The position numbers were made by a program, and so were the translations under genes. From G965279355 sp965279355 (GTDB taxonomy: Bacteria; Pseudomonadota; Alphaproteobacteria; CACIAM-22H2), in NCBI GenBank assembly GCA_965279355.1, contig OZ257155.1, positions 310,001 to 374,000 of the forward strand: a DNA stretch of 64,000 nt, written 5' to 3'. Shown piece after piece: positions 25,469 through 32,997 of the stretch (its first letter is position 1; every line of letters begins with the position of its first letter). The notes beneath the pieces are model-generated. The model worked only from the letters and a program-made list of their open reading frames with translations. It did not search any database and was not told where the DNA came from.

Positions 25469-26345
25469 CGGCGGTCCGCTCCGCATTGTCGCGACGGATC
25501 GACAGATACATGAACGCGCCTGCTGTTGCGAACATGATCAGGCTGTAGATGCCGCCCGGCACCATCATGGCCGTGTTGCCGAGCAGCGTCGCGGCAACGA
25601 AGATTGCCAGGGTTCCGTTCTGCAGTCCGGTCTCCATGACAATCGCGGTGCGCTGCTTCGTGCCGAGGCCGCTGATGTTGGCAAGCAGGTAGGCGGCGGC
25701 CATCGTCACCACATTCAGGGTCAGCATCGCCAGGCCGGACTGCCGGAAATAATCGACGATGTTTGCCCGCTCGCTGTAAACCGCGCCGAAGATAATCAGG
25801 ACGAAAAGCCCGGCCGCGATATTGCGGGCGATCCGTTCGAAGCGGACGGCAAGCCCGGGCAGGAAATACCGCAGCAACATGCCAAGGGCCACCGGCACAT
25901 TCGTGATGACAAAGACGCCGGTGATGGTCTGGATTACCGAGATATTCGGGGCGGTTTCGACTGCCATGAAATGCAGGATCGCGAAGCTCACAATGATCGG
26001 CATCGTGAACACGCTCACGATGCTGATGACGGCAGTCAGCGAGACTGCAAGGGCGGTGTCTCCCCGCGACAGATGGGTCAGGAGATTGGAGGTCGCGCCG
26101 GCGGGGCAGGCGGCCAGAATGATCGCCCCCACCTTCAGCGCCGGGTCCATCGGCCAGAGGCTGACCAGCAGCCAGCCGATCGTCGGCAGCATGACCATCT
26201 GACCGAGGGCGCCGATGAAAAACGCCTTTGGCTGGGCGATGACGCGGCGGAAGTCGTCGACCACCAGTGCCAGGCCCAATGCAAACATGATGAAGGCCAG
26301 CGACAGCGGCAGAAAGACTTGCGTGACGATATTGGCAGTTTGCAC
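25452..26345 (-). CDS. Bile acid:sodium symporter (BASS) family transporter
   Basis: A 297-aa protein with nine to ten hydrophobic helices. LTHLSRGDTALAVSLTAV and an NVPVALGM crossover region match the BASS/SBF fold, with the ACPAGATSNLL motif that contributes to the sodium sites. In bacteria these carry organic anions such as pantoate, pyruvate or bile acids with sodium. No partner gene points to the substrate. Convergent with the hydrolase operon. Confidence 0.88.
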   Translation of the reverse strand: MQTANIVTQVFLPLSLAFIMFALGLALVVDDFRRVIAQPKAFFIGALGQMVMLPTIGWLLVSLWPMDPALKVGAIILAACPAGATSNLLTHLSRGDTALAVSLTAVISIVSVFTMPIIVSFAILHFMAVETAPNISVIQTITGVFVITNVPVALGMLLRYFLPGLAVRFERIARNIAAGLFVLIIFGAVYSERANIVDYFRQSGLAMLTLNVVTMAAAYLLANISGLGTKQRTAIVMETGLQNGTLAIFVAATLLGNTAMMVPGGIYSLIMFATAGAFMYLSIRRDNAERTAGSSAS

Positions 26346-26462
26346 CGGATCCCCCCGTTCCCGTGACGGACTCGTGTCCGTCTGGGACCAAGAATGATCA
26401 CGAGCAGACGCCAGTACAACCGCTTTTCCCTGCGGAGGGCGCGGCCGCGGAGTCAGCCGGCG

Positions 26463-26780
26463 CTAGCGGGCGTCGGCGACAGAGGCTGTATTGGGAGGAT
26501 CTTCGACGATCGGGTGGTTCCAGAGCGGTACCGGGCGCTCGCCCAGCGCATCGAAGGAGGGAGCCAGACCGCTTGCCGAGGACCACGCCATGGTCAGCCC
26601 GAGTTCTTCATCCGTCGGGTGGCATTCCATCGTTTGTAGATAGGCACTTGGCCCCGTCAGCTTTCGCACGTCCATCAGCATGCTGGTGGCTTCGGTGTGC
26701 GCCGTCTGGCAATCATGGGTGATGCCGCCGAGAATCAGCGGGCCGGCCATGGTGACAATCACGGCGACGACGGAGATCAT
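26463..26780 (-). CDS. Hypothetical 105-aa protein with N-terminal membrane or signal segment
   Basis: Starts MISVVAVIVTMAGPLILGG, a signal or anchor, followed by a small soluble tail containing two cysteines (HDC and MECHP). GAGGAGGG lies nine bases before the ATG at 26780, which supports expression. No family recognised. It stands alone between the BASS gene and the divergent isochorismatase-type gene. Confidence 0.6.
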   Translation of the reverse strand: MISVVAVIVTMAGPLILGGITHDCQTAHTEATSMLMDVRKLTGPSAYLQTMECHPTDEELGLTMAWSSASGLAPSFDALGERPVPLWNHPIVEDPPNTASVADAR

Positions 26781-26960
26781 GTGTCGGTGCCCTCCTCGAA
26801 GTGGGCGTTATGCATAAATGAAGCGCCGGGCTTGATGATTCGTCTCGCTGCAAATACGGGGCGAAAGAAGGGCCGGTCAGCGGATAGCAGACATGTGTTT
26901 GACCCAAACGGGGCGCGCTTCCATACTCAGGCAAACACGGACCGACAGGGAGAGACCGCC

Positions 26961-27668
26961 ATGCATCGCATCGAAATTCCGGCCAGCATTACGGACGGCG
27001 TGACGGCACGTCGCGGAAATCTTCATCCGTTCGGTACGTTGAACGGCGCGAACACGGCGCTGATCGTGGTCGATCTGCAGAACGCGTTCATGCTGCCGGG
27101 ACAGCCAAGCGAGATCCCGGTAGCGCGGGCCATCGTGCCGAATGTGAATCGGCTGGCGAAGGCGACACGCGCGGCCGGTGGCAAGGTCGTGTGGATCAAG
27201 ATGACGCTGAACGACCAGACCGATAAATGGAGCGTGTTCTTCGATCACTTTATGTCGCCGACCCGCCGGGGTGCCGTGATCGAAGCGATGGCCCGCGGTT
27301 CGCATGGCCATGCCCTGCATGCCGACCTCGACGTGCAGCCCGGCGATCTTCAGGTCGAGAAGACGCGCTTCAGCGCCTTCATTCAGGGCTCGTCGGACCT
27401 TGACCGTATTCTCAAGAGCCTTGGGATCGATTCCATCGTCGTCGTCGGCACGCTGAGCAACGTGTGTTGCGAGTCAACGGTCCGCGACGCGATGATGCTG
27501 AATTACAAGGCGGTGATGGTGTCCGACGCCAATGCCGCGCGCACCGACGCCGAGCACAATGCGACGCTGATCAGCATGTTGCAGGTCTTTGCCGATGTGG
27601 CATCCACCGACGAGGTGATCGCGAAACTGGTCCCGGGGACGCAGAAGACGGCGGCTGCGGGGGAATAG
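26961..27668 (+). CDS. Isochorismatase-family cysteine hydrolase
   Basis: A 235-aa protein with the complete Asp-Lys-Cys triad of the family: Asp38 in LIVVDLQ, Lys134 in QVEKTRFSAF and Cys169 in GTLSNVCCESTVRDA, with the preceding cis-peptide. The ATG at 26961 has GGGAGAG upstream. Family members hydrolyse amides such as carbamoylsarcosine, nicotinamide, ureidoacrylate or biuret, and the sequence does not choose among them. The luciferase-like monooxygenase nearby would fit an N-heterocycle or pyrimidine-type catabolic role, as inference only. Confidence 0.87.
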   Translation: MHRIEIPASITDGVTARRGNLHPFGTLNGANTALIVVDLQNAFMLPGQPSEIPVARAIVPNVNRLAKATRAAGGKVVWIKMTLNDQTDKWSVFFDHFMSPTRRGAVIEAMARGSHGHALHADLDVQPGDLQVEKTRFSAFIQGSSDLDRILKSLGIDSIVVVGTLSNVCCESTVRDAMMLNYKAVMVSDANAARTDAEHNATLISMLQVFADVASTDEVIAKLVPGTQKTAAAGE

Positions 27669-27675
27669 GTGTTGT

Positions 27676-27779
27676 CATCCTTCGAGACGGCGCTACGCGC
27701 CTCCTCAGGATGAGGTTCTATTCTCCGGAAAAGAAAACCTCACCCTGAGGAGCCGCCGCAGGCGGCGTCTCGAAGGGTG
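27676..27779. repeat. Intergenic palindromic repeat pair (alphaproteobacterial ctcctcaggatgagg type)
   Basis: Two arms, 27676-27717 and 27736-27779, are inverted copies of each other, and each holds its own nested hairpin (GGCGCTACGCGCC-like and GCCGCCGCAGGCGGC). The words CCTTCGAGACG and CTCCTCAGGATGAGG are typical of a dispersed repeat in many alphaproteobacterial genomes. It fills the gap between two convergent genes and may also serve as a bidirectional terminator. Confidence 0.75.
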
Positions 27780-27787
27780 TCCGCGCA

Positions 27788-28987
27788 TCAGGCCGCCGCG
27801 TTCTCGACTAGCGGCACCTTGGTGATCTTGTGCGCTTTCAGCGCCGGCAGCACGTCACGGGCGAAGCGGCGGATCTGGTTCATGAACATATCGTGCGGCA
27901 TGTTGCCGCGGTTGAGACTGACCAGCACCGTGTTGGCGCCGGCATGTTCGGCCGTCTTGATGAGGCGATCGCGCACCTCGTCGGGTGAGCCCCACGGCAT
28001 GTGCTCCGCTTCCTTGGCCAGCTTTTCCATCGTCATGTCGCGGAAATCGTCGCGTGAGCGGGCTGCCGAGGCGCGGTTCTCCGGGCGGATATAGTCGAGA
28101 GACGCCTGGCTGACATAGCCGCTCTTGGCCTGGATGCTGGTCTCGGTGATGTTGCCGTGGCTGTAGAGCGTCTTGTTGAAGTAGAGCTGATACGGGCCGT
28201 TTTCCTTCAGCGCCTGTTCCTTGCTGTCCGCGACGTAGACATTGGCCTGCACCGATAGATGCTCCGGCGTGATGGTATGGCCAGCCTGCGCCAGACATTT
28301 CGCATAAAAACGGATGATGTCTTCGCGCAAACCCACTGATCCCAGACCCGGCGTTACGGGGATGTTGTGTCTGGCAGCCCATTCGATGGTTTCGCGGCTG
28401 GTCGTCACCGGGACCCAGACCGGCGGGTGCGGCTGCTGGATCGGGCGCGGCCAGAGAGCCACGTCCTCATACGCCCAGAACTTGCCCTTGTACGAAAAGA
28501 CCTCTTCGGTCCAGGCGCGCCGGATGATCTCGTAGGCTTCCTCGAAACGGGCGCGTGACTCGGACATCGGCACGTTGTGAACCTGGTACTCGCGCGGAAT
28601 GCCCCGCGCGAAGCCTGAGATCAGGCGGCCGTTCGACAGGCAGTCCACCATCGCTAGTTCTTCGGCCAGCCGCAGCGGCTCGTGAAGGGGCAGCAGATTG
28701 CCGTAGATCAGCAGTTTGAGGGTCTTGGTCCGCTGCGCCGCGGCGGCGGCCATCAGGTTCGGTGAATTCATCAGCCCGTAGGGCGAGGTGTGGTGTTCGT
28801 TGAAGCCGACGCCGTCATAGCCGAGCTTGTCGAGTTCCTCCCACGCGTCCAGATGCTCGGCATAGGTACGCGCCGCGACATCGGGCTTGATGTATTTCTT
28901 CGGCAGCGGATAGGGCAGTTCCTTGCCGACCTTCAGATGTTCGAGATTTTCGGCATACGGCAGCAGGTCGAAGACAAAAACTTTCAA
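27788..28987 (-). CDS. LLM-class (luciferase-like) flavin-dependent monooxygenase
   Basis: A 399-aa TIM-barrel oxidoreductase of the bacterial luciferase superfamily: GFNEHHTSPYG near residue 60, LAEELAMVDCLSNGRLISGFARG near 107-129 and PHPPVWVPVTTSRET. It uses reduced FMN or F420-type cofactor to oxidise a small organic substrate. The neighbours are a substrate-binding-fold protein and a GntR/FCD regulator on the same strand, suggesting one catabolic unit. Substrate unknown. Confidence 0.87.
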   Translation of the reverse strand: MKVFVFDLLPYAENLEHLKVGKELPYPLPKKYIKPDVAARTYAEHLDAWEELDKLGYDGVGFNEHHTSPYGLMNSPNLMAAAAAQRTKTLKLLIYGNLLPLHEPLRLAEELAMVDCLSNGRLISGFARGIPREYQVHNVPMSESRARFEEAYEIIRRAWTEEVFSYKGKFWAYEDVALWPRPIQQPHPPVWVPVTTSRETIEWAARHNIPVTPGLGSVGLREDIIRFYAKCLAQAGHTITPEHLSVQANVYVADSKEQALKENGPYQLYFNKTLYSHGNITETSIQAKSGYVSQASLDYIRPENRASAARSRDDFRDMTMEKLAKEAEHMPWGSPDEVRDRLIKTAEHAGANTVLVSLNRGNMPHDMFMNQIRRFARDVLPALKAHKITKVPLVENAAA

Positions 28988-29077
28988 GGCGTTCTCCGCG
29001 GGCGTGTGGTTCGTTGATTGCCTGAGGTTGTATCAACCCTCGCCGAAAGGCGGCAATCCGGCGTCAAGGCTGGCCCA

Positions 29078-29123
29078 CAAAAAGGAATGGCCGGGACATG
29101 CCGCTGGTGCGGCAGCCCGGCCA
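29078..29123 (-). terminator. Rho-independent terminator after the substrate-binding-fold gene
   Basis: A nested perfect hairpin (TGGCCGGG/CCCGGCCA at 29088-29095 and 29116-29123, with an inner TGCCGC/GCGGCA stem) is followed on the minus strand by CCTTTTTG. It ends the SBP-like gene's transcript before the luciferase-like gene, so those two genes are probably transcribed separately. Confidence 0.8.
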
Positions 29124-29144
29124 AGCGTACCTGCGCTGTAGCGG

Positions 29145-30050
29145 TTATTCAGCCGCGAGCGACACCACAGACTTGTCGTAGTCGCCGGTGCCGAGATTGC
29201 CGTCGGGGAAAATGCCGCGTTCGGCGATCCAGTTCTGCGCGTTGTCGAAGACTTCCTTCGTGTACGGCTCGAACACGATGCGCTCGCCAGGGCCCCAGCG
29301 GCGCGTGTCGATCACGGAATGGAAGCGCTCCGGGAACTCCTTGCGGTAGTAGTGCGTGTACAGTTCCGGACGGACGTCGATGTCGCGCTGCGCCTTGCGC
29401 AGGGCGCGGTAGTACTTGCGGATGTCTTCTGGGTCGGGATCGCCGGTGATCATGGCGGCGATCATGAAGGTGGTGTCGATCACCTTGCGGAAGCCGAGCT
29501 GCTCCAGGAAGTAATACGGCGCGCTGAACGCGGCGCAGGCCGGCACCTTGCGGTCGACCAGTTCTTCCATGCGGGCGAACAGCATGCCCTGTGCGAAGGA
29601 CAGGTTGATGTCCTTGAGCGGCATGTACGGCTCGAGCGCCTGGATGGTCGAATAGTGGCTGCCCGACTGATAGCCGACCGAAATCGGCACGCCGGCGAGA
29701 TCTTCCGGTGTCTTCACCGGTGAATCCGGCGGCACGAAGATGCCCGACGGTGCGACGGAGTAGGCGTCGCCATAGAGCTTGCCATGGCCGACCGAGGCCG
29801 CGACGTTCACCGTCCAATGACAGGCGCCGCTGATGTCGCAGCTGCGGCCTTTCTCGAAGGTCTGATAGGCGCCGACCTTGTCGCCCATGTTCATCTGCTT
29901 GGCGTCCTTGGTACCAAGCGCCGCGCGGAACTCGTAAGCGAGCCCTTCATCCTTGAAGTAGCCCTTTTCTTCAGCCACCCATTCCTGCAGGCGAAAATGG
30001 GGAGAGATGATGAACTTGGAATTGGAACCAGACTTGGTTTCGTTGGACAT
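29145..30050 (-). CDS. NMT1/THI5-like periplasmic-binding-fold protein without signal peptide
   Basis: A 301-aa protein of the NitT/TauT/THI5-type binding fold: PHFRLQEWVAEEKGYFKDEGL near the N-terminus, then DLAGVPISVGYQSGSHYST. The N-terminus (MSNETKSGSNSKF) has no hydrophobic signal and no lipobox, and no ABC permease or ATPase lies near. It may be a cytoplasmic enzyme using this fold, like THI5 or decarboxylase relatives, rather than a transporter component. It is followed by its own terminator and preceded by the GntR/FCD gene. Confidence 0.78.
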   Translation of the reverse strand: MSNETKSGSNSKFIISPHFRLQEWVAEEKGYFKDEGLAYEFRAALGTKDAKQMNMGDKVGAYQTFEKGRSCDISGACHWTVNVAASVGHGKLYGDAYSVAPSGIFVPPDSPVKTPEDLAGVPISVGYQSGSHYSTIQALEPYMPLKDINLSFAQGMLFARMEELVDRKVPACAAFSAPYYFLEQLGFRKVIDTTFMIAAMITGDPDPEDIRKYYRALRKAQRDIDVRPELYTHYYRKEFPERFHSVIDTRRWGPGERIVFEPYTKEVFDNAQNWIAERGIFPDGNLGTGDYDKSVVSLAAE

Positions 30051-30085
30051 GGCGTTTCTCCTCTCTGATCTTGTTTAGGTCTATT

Positions 30086-30859
30086 TCAGCAGCAGTTCTC
30101 CGGCGCGTCCTTTCCGGATTTTCGGGTCGTGCGGCGGGAGCGGATCATCTTCACGTGGTCGTCCATCAGATGCCGTGCCGCGGCGGCATCGCGGGATTCG
30201 ATGAGGTCCACCAGCTGGTGGTGGACATCGAGGATGTGGCGCGCGACGGGCGGCGTCAGCGTCTTGTTGCGCAGCGGCCAGGCAACGTGCTGTAGCGAAA
30301 TGAGCTGTACGACCAGCACACGGTTGTGAGACGCCTCAGTAACGGCGAGGTGGAAGCTCTGGCAGGAACGGGTGAAGGCGGCGACGTCGTCGATGGTCGC
30401 CTCGTGATCGGCGAGCCAGCGGCGCAGGGTGGCGAGGTCGTCTGCCGTTGCGTTCTCCGCCGCCAGCTCAGCGGCAACCGTTTCCACGGCGCGCTGGGCG
30501 TCGACGATTTCATGGGGTTCGACCCCGGAGAGGTCGAGCTGCACCGCCAGCGCTTCAGCGAACAGGCGGGGATTGCCCCGGGTGATCCGGGCGCCGCCGC
30601 CGGAACCGACCTTGATCTCGACGATGCCCAGGGCCTCCAGGGTCCGCAGGGCATCGCGGGCGACAATCCGGCTGACACCGAAGCGGGCGGCGAGTTCCTT
30701 CTCGCTGCCGACAAACTCGCCGGGCTTCAGGCGCTTGTCGAACAGCGCATCCCGGATTTCACTGACAATCCGGGTCGAGAGGGTCGCGCCACGGCCGATC
30801 GGCGCGGGAAGGCGCGGTTCCTGGTGCGGGTCATCCTTGAAGAGGCGGTGGACGCTCAT
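30086..30859 (-). CDS. GntR-family transcriptional regulator, FadR/FCD subfamily
   Basis: A 257-aa regulator. The winged helix-turn-helix at about residues 28-95 (LSTRIVSEIRDALFDK, SEKELAARFGVSRIVARDALR) is followed by a helical FCD effector domain with conserved Arg/Asp/His metal-binding positions. It probably senses an organic acid and controls the adjacent SBP-like and luciferase-like genes. A perfect palindrome 15 bases upstream of its start suggests autoregulation. The IS1595 element has inserted right behind that site. Confidence 0.9.
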   Translation of the reverse strand: MSVHRLFKDDPHQEPRLPAPIGRGATLSTRIVSEIRDALFDKRLKPGEFVGSEKELAARFGVSRIVARDALRTLEALGIVEIKVGSGGGARITRGNPRLFAEALAVQLDLSGVEPHEIVDAQRAVETVAAELAAENATADDLATLRRWLADHEATIDDVAAFTRSCQSFHLAVTEASHNRVLVVQLISLQHVAWPLRNKTLTPPVARHILDVHHQLVDLIESRDAAAARHLMDDHVKMIRSRRTTRKSGKDAPENCC

Positions 30860-30865
30860 TCTTTG

Positions 30866-30889
30866 AAAGATACTAAAGATACTATCTTT
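30866..30889 (-). promoter_or_regulatory. Likely GntR/FCD operator: tandem and palindromic AAAGATAC
   Basis: AAAGATACT occurs twice in tandem (30866-30874, 30875-30883), and the second copy is part of the perfect palindrome AAAGATA-C-TATCTTT (30875-30889). It starts seven bases from the regulator's ATG, a place typical for autoregulation. The right half-site is shared with the target duplication of the IS element. Confidence 0.6.
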
Positions 30890-30891
30890 AA
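30883..30891. repeat. Target-site duplication, left copy (TATCTTTAA)
   Basis: TATCTTTAA directly abuts the left inverted repeat and recurs at 32862-32870 beside the right one. The shared string extends to CTATCTTTAAG, so the exact duplication length is 8 to 9 bases within one-base ambiguity. Confidence 0.8.
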
Positions 30892-30916
30892 GCGAGTGTT
30901 ATCTTTGCCGTACCCA
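30892..30916 (+). repeat. Left terminal inverted repeat of the IS1595-family element
   Basis: Pattern GCG-N4-TTAT-N2-TTG-N-CGTACCCA, matched by the inverted copy at 32837-32861. It begins immediately after the left target duplication and ends 26 bases before the DUF3800 start. Confidence 0.75.
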
Positions 30917-30942
30917 CTTACCCCCGTGGGGAGGGCTGACCT

Positions 30943-31767
30943 ATGATACCAGCCATCGCCCGCAGCATTTCTGGGCATCCGCTGAAAGGTGACCGGATCG
31001 TGCGGCTCGTCTATCTCGATGAGGCTGGGATAGCGAACGCCGCCCATGAACCGTTCGTTGTGGTCGCGGGCGTAATTGTCAATCCGGACAACACTGCGCG
31101 GGAACTCGAAAACCAACTCCGTGGCATCGCCCGCAAGTACGTGCCCGACCCGTACTATGCAGACGCGCTTATCTTCCATACGACCGAGATTTGGCACGGC
31201 ACCAAATCTTTCGACCGGAAAACCTGGCCGCTGAATACCCGACTACGGTTGCTACGCGACCTAGCAGCAATACCGAGACTATTCGATCTTCCGGTTGTCT
31301 GCGGGTACGCGCGCCGCGATGCGCTTCAGGCTGAAATTAAAGTCGGAAATCCGGAAATATCTTCTGTCCACATGAAGATCGTCGAGCACTCGATAGCCTT
31401 CGTTGAGGCGGCGCGACAAATCGAAGTTTGGATGCGGTCAAAGGCCTCATCTGAGCGTGCGATGTTAATTGCCGAGAACACTCCAATCGCGAAGGCAGAC
31501 ATAAAACGATTCCACGAAGGCTATCGTCCCTATCCAAATCGAGAGGATGGAATGTCCTCCAGCGCCTTTCACTCGGATCACATAGTCGAGACAATATTAT
31601 TCGCGGATAAGAACGAGTCCGCCCTGCTTCAAATCGCGGATGTCTGCGCCTTCTTCATGCGGCGGCGCCTTATGAAGAAGATCGACTCTGATCCTTTTTA
31701 CGAACTCCTGCATCCGCAGGTCGTTTCGCCGGACCGGCCCGAACTTTCGGGGGCACGATCTTCTTAA
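30943..31767 (+). CDS. DUF3800 domain protein, IS-borne passenger
   Basis: A 274-aa protein. The N-terminal VYLDEAG motif (Asp26, Glu27) and C-terminal LLQIADVCAFFMRRRL define DUF3800, a family with conserved acidic residues suggestive of an RNase-H-like nuclease fold; its function is unproven. The ATG at 30943 has GAGGG upstream. It lies wholly inside the mobile element, starting 51 bases from the left end, and its last 98 bases overlap the 61-aa gene on the other strand. A defence or stabilising role for the element is possible but not shown. Confidence 0.85.
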   Translation: MIPAIARSISGHPLKGDRIVRLVYLDEAGIANAAHEPFVVVAGVIVNPDNTARELENQLRGIARKYVPDPYYADALIFHTTEIWHGTKSFDRKTWPLNTRLRLLRDLAAIPRLFDLPVVCGYARRDALQAEIKVGNPEISSVHMKIVEHSIAFVEAARQIEVWMRSKASSERAMLIAENTPIAKADIKRFHEGYRPYPNREDGMSSSAFHSDHIVETILFADKNESALLQIADVCAFFMRRRLMKKIDSDPFYELLHPQVVSPDRPELSGARSS

Positions 31768-31855
31768 AAGCCCGCTCGAACTCAGCGCCGGATTCATCGG
31801 CGCCAATTTCTTTTGCGGCTTTTTTGAAGCGCTGAGATTGACTTGATTGGCTCAT
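31670..31855 (-). CDS. 61-aa protein coupled to the IS1595 transposase
   Basis: Begins MSQSSQSQRFKKAAKEIGAD and continues with an acidic-basic helical segment (FERAFKKIV). Its ATG overlaps the transposase stop as ATGA, so it is translated by coupling. Small proteins with a SQSERFKEAARELGADE-like start are common in alphaproteobacteria. The last third (rich in Arg, Lys and Ser) is antisense to the DUF3800 3' end and looks less conserved. Function unknown. Confidence 0.6.
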   Translation of the reverse strand: MSQSSQSQRFKKAAKEIGADESGAEFERAFKKIVPPKVRAGPAKRPADAGVRKKDQSRSSS

Positions 31856-32796
31856 AGTGAATTGGGGCTGCGATGAGTTGTTCGATACGACAGACGCTTG
31901 CCAACGATACCACGGATCGCACGGTCGGTCCGCTGTTCGTCGTGAACGCCAAGGCTAACGCGGTTGCTAAACCGAAAATCAAATTCGGCAAGGTAACGGT
32001 GCAGGTGCTTCTCGCCGCACTGCTGATAGGTGCCGCGCATGCCCCGCTTGAACACCGAGAAGAAACCTTCGACGGTGTTGGTGGTCACGTCGCCACGGGC
32101 GTACTCGCTCGCACCATGCTTCACAGTCTCATGCTTGGCGAACTGGAGGCCGGGCGAGAAGTAGAAGTTGGCCTCGTCGGTGTGCAGGCGGCTCTCGGTC
32201 TTGGCATTGGTGACAAGCAACTGGCGGATAGTGTCGGTGTTGACCTTCTGCATGTGGAAGGAACGCGATCCGCCGCCACGCTCGACGAGGGTAACGATTT
32301 TCACCTTGCCGCCCGGACCTTGCTTGCCGACGCGCTTGCCGTTCTTCATCCGGTACTGCTGGGGGCCGATGTAGGTTTCGTCGATCTCGACAATCTTGCC
32401 CTCGCCACCGAGCGGGCCGGTCTTGCCGTCGTCCGACATGGCCAGCCGGATACGATGCGACATGAACCAAGCGCTCTTGAGGGTGATCCCGAGAGTGCGG
32501 GCAAGCTGGTTGCTGCTGATACCCTTTTTGGACGAGCAAAGCAGGAACATCGCCTGCAACCAGACGTGCAGCTTGATATGGCTGGACTCAAAGATGGTGC
32601 CGACCTTCACGGTGAAGGGCTTGCGGCAGGCGTAGCACTTATAGACGCCGATCCGGGTGCTCTTGCCTTTGAGCGCTCCGCTCTCATCCACGACGCCACA
32701 GTGAGGGCAAATCCGGCCTTCCGGCCACACCCGGGCCTCAACGAATTTGTAGGCGGCGGCCTCGTCGTAAAAGTGCTTTTGGTCCAAAACCGACAT
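31852..32796 (-). CDS. IS1595-family transposase
   Basis: A 314-aa transposase with an N-terminal zinc ribbon (CPHCG at about residue 30 and YKCYACRK at about 53) and the DDE/N catalytic core: VEIDETYIG, LHTDEANFY and the NTVEGFFSVFKRGMRG region. The start at 32796 is chosen over the one at 32820 because AAGGAG lies before it. The frame is intact, so the element could still move. It is the only transposase in the window. Confidence 0.92.
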   Translation of the reverse strand: MSVLDQKHFYDEAAAYKFVEARVWPEGRICPHCGVVDESGALKGKSTRIGVYKCYACRKPFTVKVGTIFESSHIKLHVWLQAMFLLCSSKKGISSNQLARTLGITLKSAWFMSHRIRLAMSDDGKTGPLGGEGKIVEIDETYIGPQQYRMKNGKRVGKQGPGGKVKIVTLVERGGGSRSFHMQKVNTDTIRQLLVTNAKTESRLHTDEANFYFSPGLQFAKHETVKHGASEYARGDVTTNTVEGFFSVFKRGMRGTYQQCGEKHLHRYLAEFDFRFSNRVSLGVHDEQRTDRAIRGIVGKRLSYRTTHRSPNSL

Positions 32797-32836
32797 GGGA
32801 GACTCCTTTAATGGAATCAACCATATACCCGAGGTT

Positions 32837-32861
32837 TGGGTACGTCAAGTATAATGTGCGC
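32837..32861 (-). repeat. Right terminal inverted repeat of the IS1595-family element
   Basis: Read inward on the minus strand it gives GCG-N4-TTAT-N2-TTG-N-CGTACCCA, matching the left end at 18 of 25 positions. It lies 41 bases upstream of the transposase start. Confidence 0.75.
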
Positions 32862-32870
32862 TATCTTTAA
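32862..32870. repeat. Target-site duplication, right copy (TATCTTTAA)
   Basis: Exact copy of 30883-30891, marking the chromosomal junction. Joining the flanks restores the original intergenic sequence between the GntR/FCD gene and the small gene at 32998. Confidence 0.8.
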
Positions 32871-32906
32871 GGCAACAACTTTAAGCGTCGCCAAGAAATC
32901 CCTCTG

Positions 32907-32979
32907 TTTTTCGGGGTTTCACCCGATAGGCACCCCCCGAGAGGGGTAGTAGGTTCCCGGGGATTTTCCCCGAAAAACG
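32907..32979. repeat. Inverted-repeat-rich leader between the IS element and the 64-aa gene
   Basis: TTTTTCGGGG (32907-32916) and CCCCGAAAAA (32970-32979) form a perfect 10-bp inverted repeat enclosing further C4/G4 stems (CCCCCC..GGGG near 32933-32947 and GGGG-ATTTT-CCCC at 32961-32973). It lies just before the small gene at 32998 and may fold in its 5' leader. Role unknown. Confidence 0.5.
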
Positions 32980-32997
32980 AGATTATCCTGCGGCCAG

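Larger units (their letters stand above)
30892..32861. mobile_element. IS1595-family insertion element with DUF3800 passenger gene
   Basis: A 1970-bp unit bounded by imperfect inverted repeats sharing GCG-N4-TTAT-N2-TTG-N-CGTACCCA (30892-30916 and 32837-32861; 18 of 25 positions identical) and flanked by the direct repeat TATCTTTAA. Inside are a DUF3800 gene on plus, and an IS1595-type transposase with an overlapping 61-aa gene on minus. The known family makes 8-bp duplications and often carries passenger genes. Boundaries are uncertain by about one base. Confidence 0.8.

Noticed and set aside
29145..30050. Component of a nitrate/taurine-type ABC importer
   Set aside because: No signal peptide and no permease or ATPase gene nearby; kept only as a fold assignment.
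30892..32861. DUF3800 and the transposase as parts of a defence island
   Set aside because: No restriction, toxin-antitoxin, retron or CRISPR genes lie around them; the inverted ends and target duplication explain their presence as one mobile unit.
31757..32945. Alternative shorter IS borders using GGGGGCAC / CACCCCCC
   Set aside because: The match is short, has no flanking duplication and would cut the DUF3800 gene; the ends at 30892/32861 have both better repeats and a target duplication.
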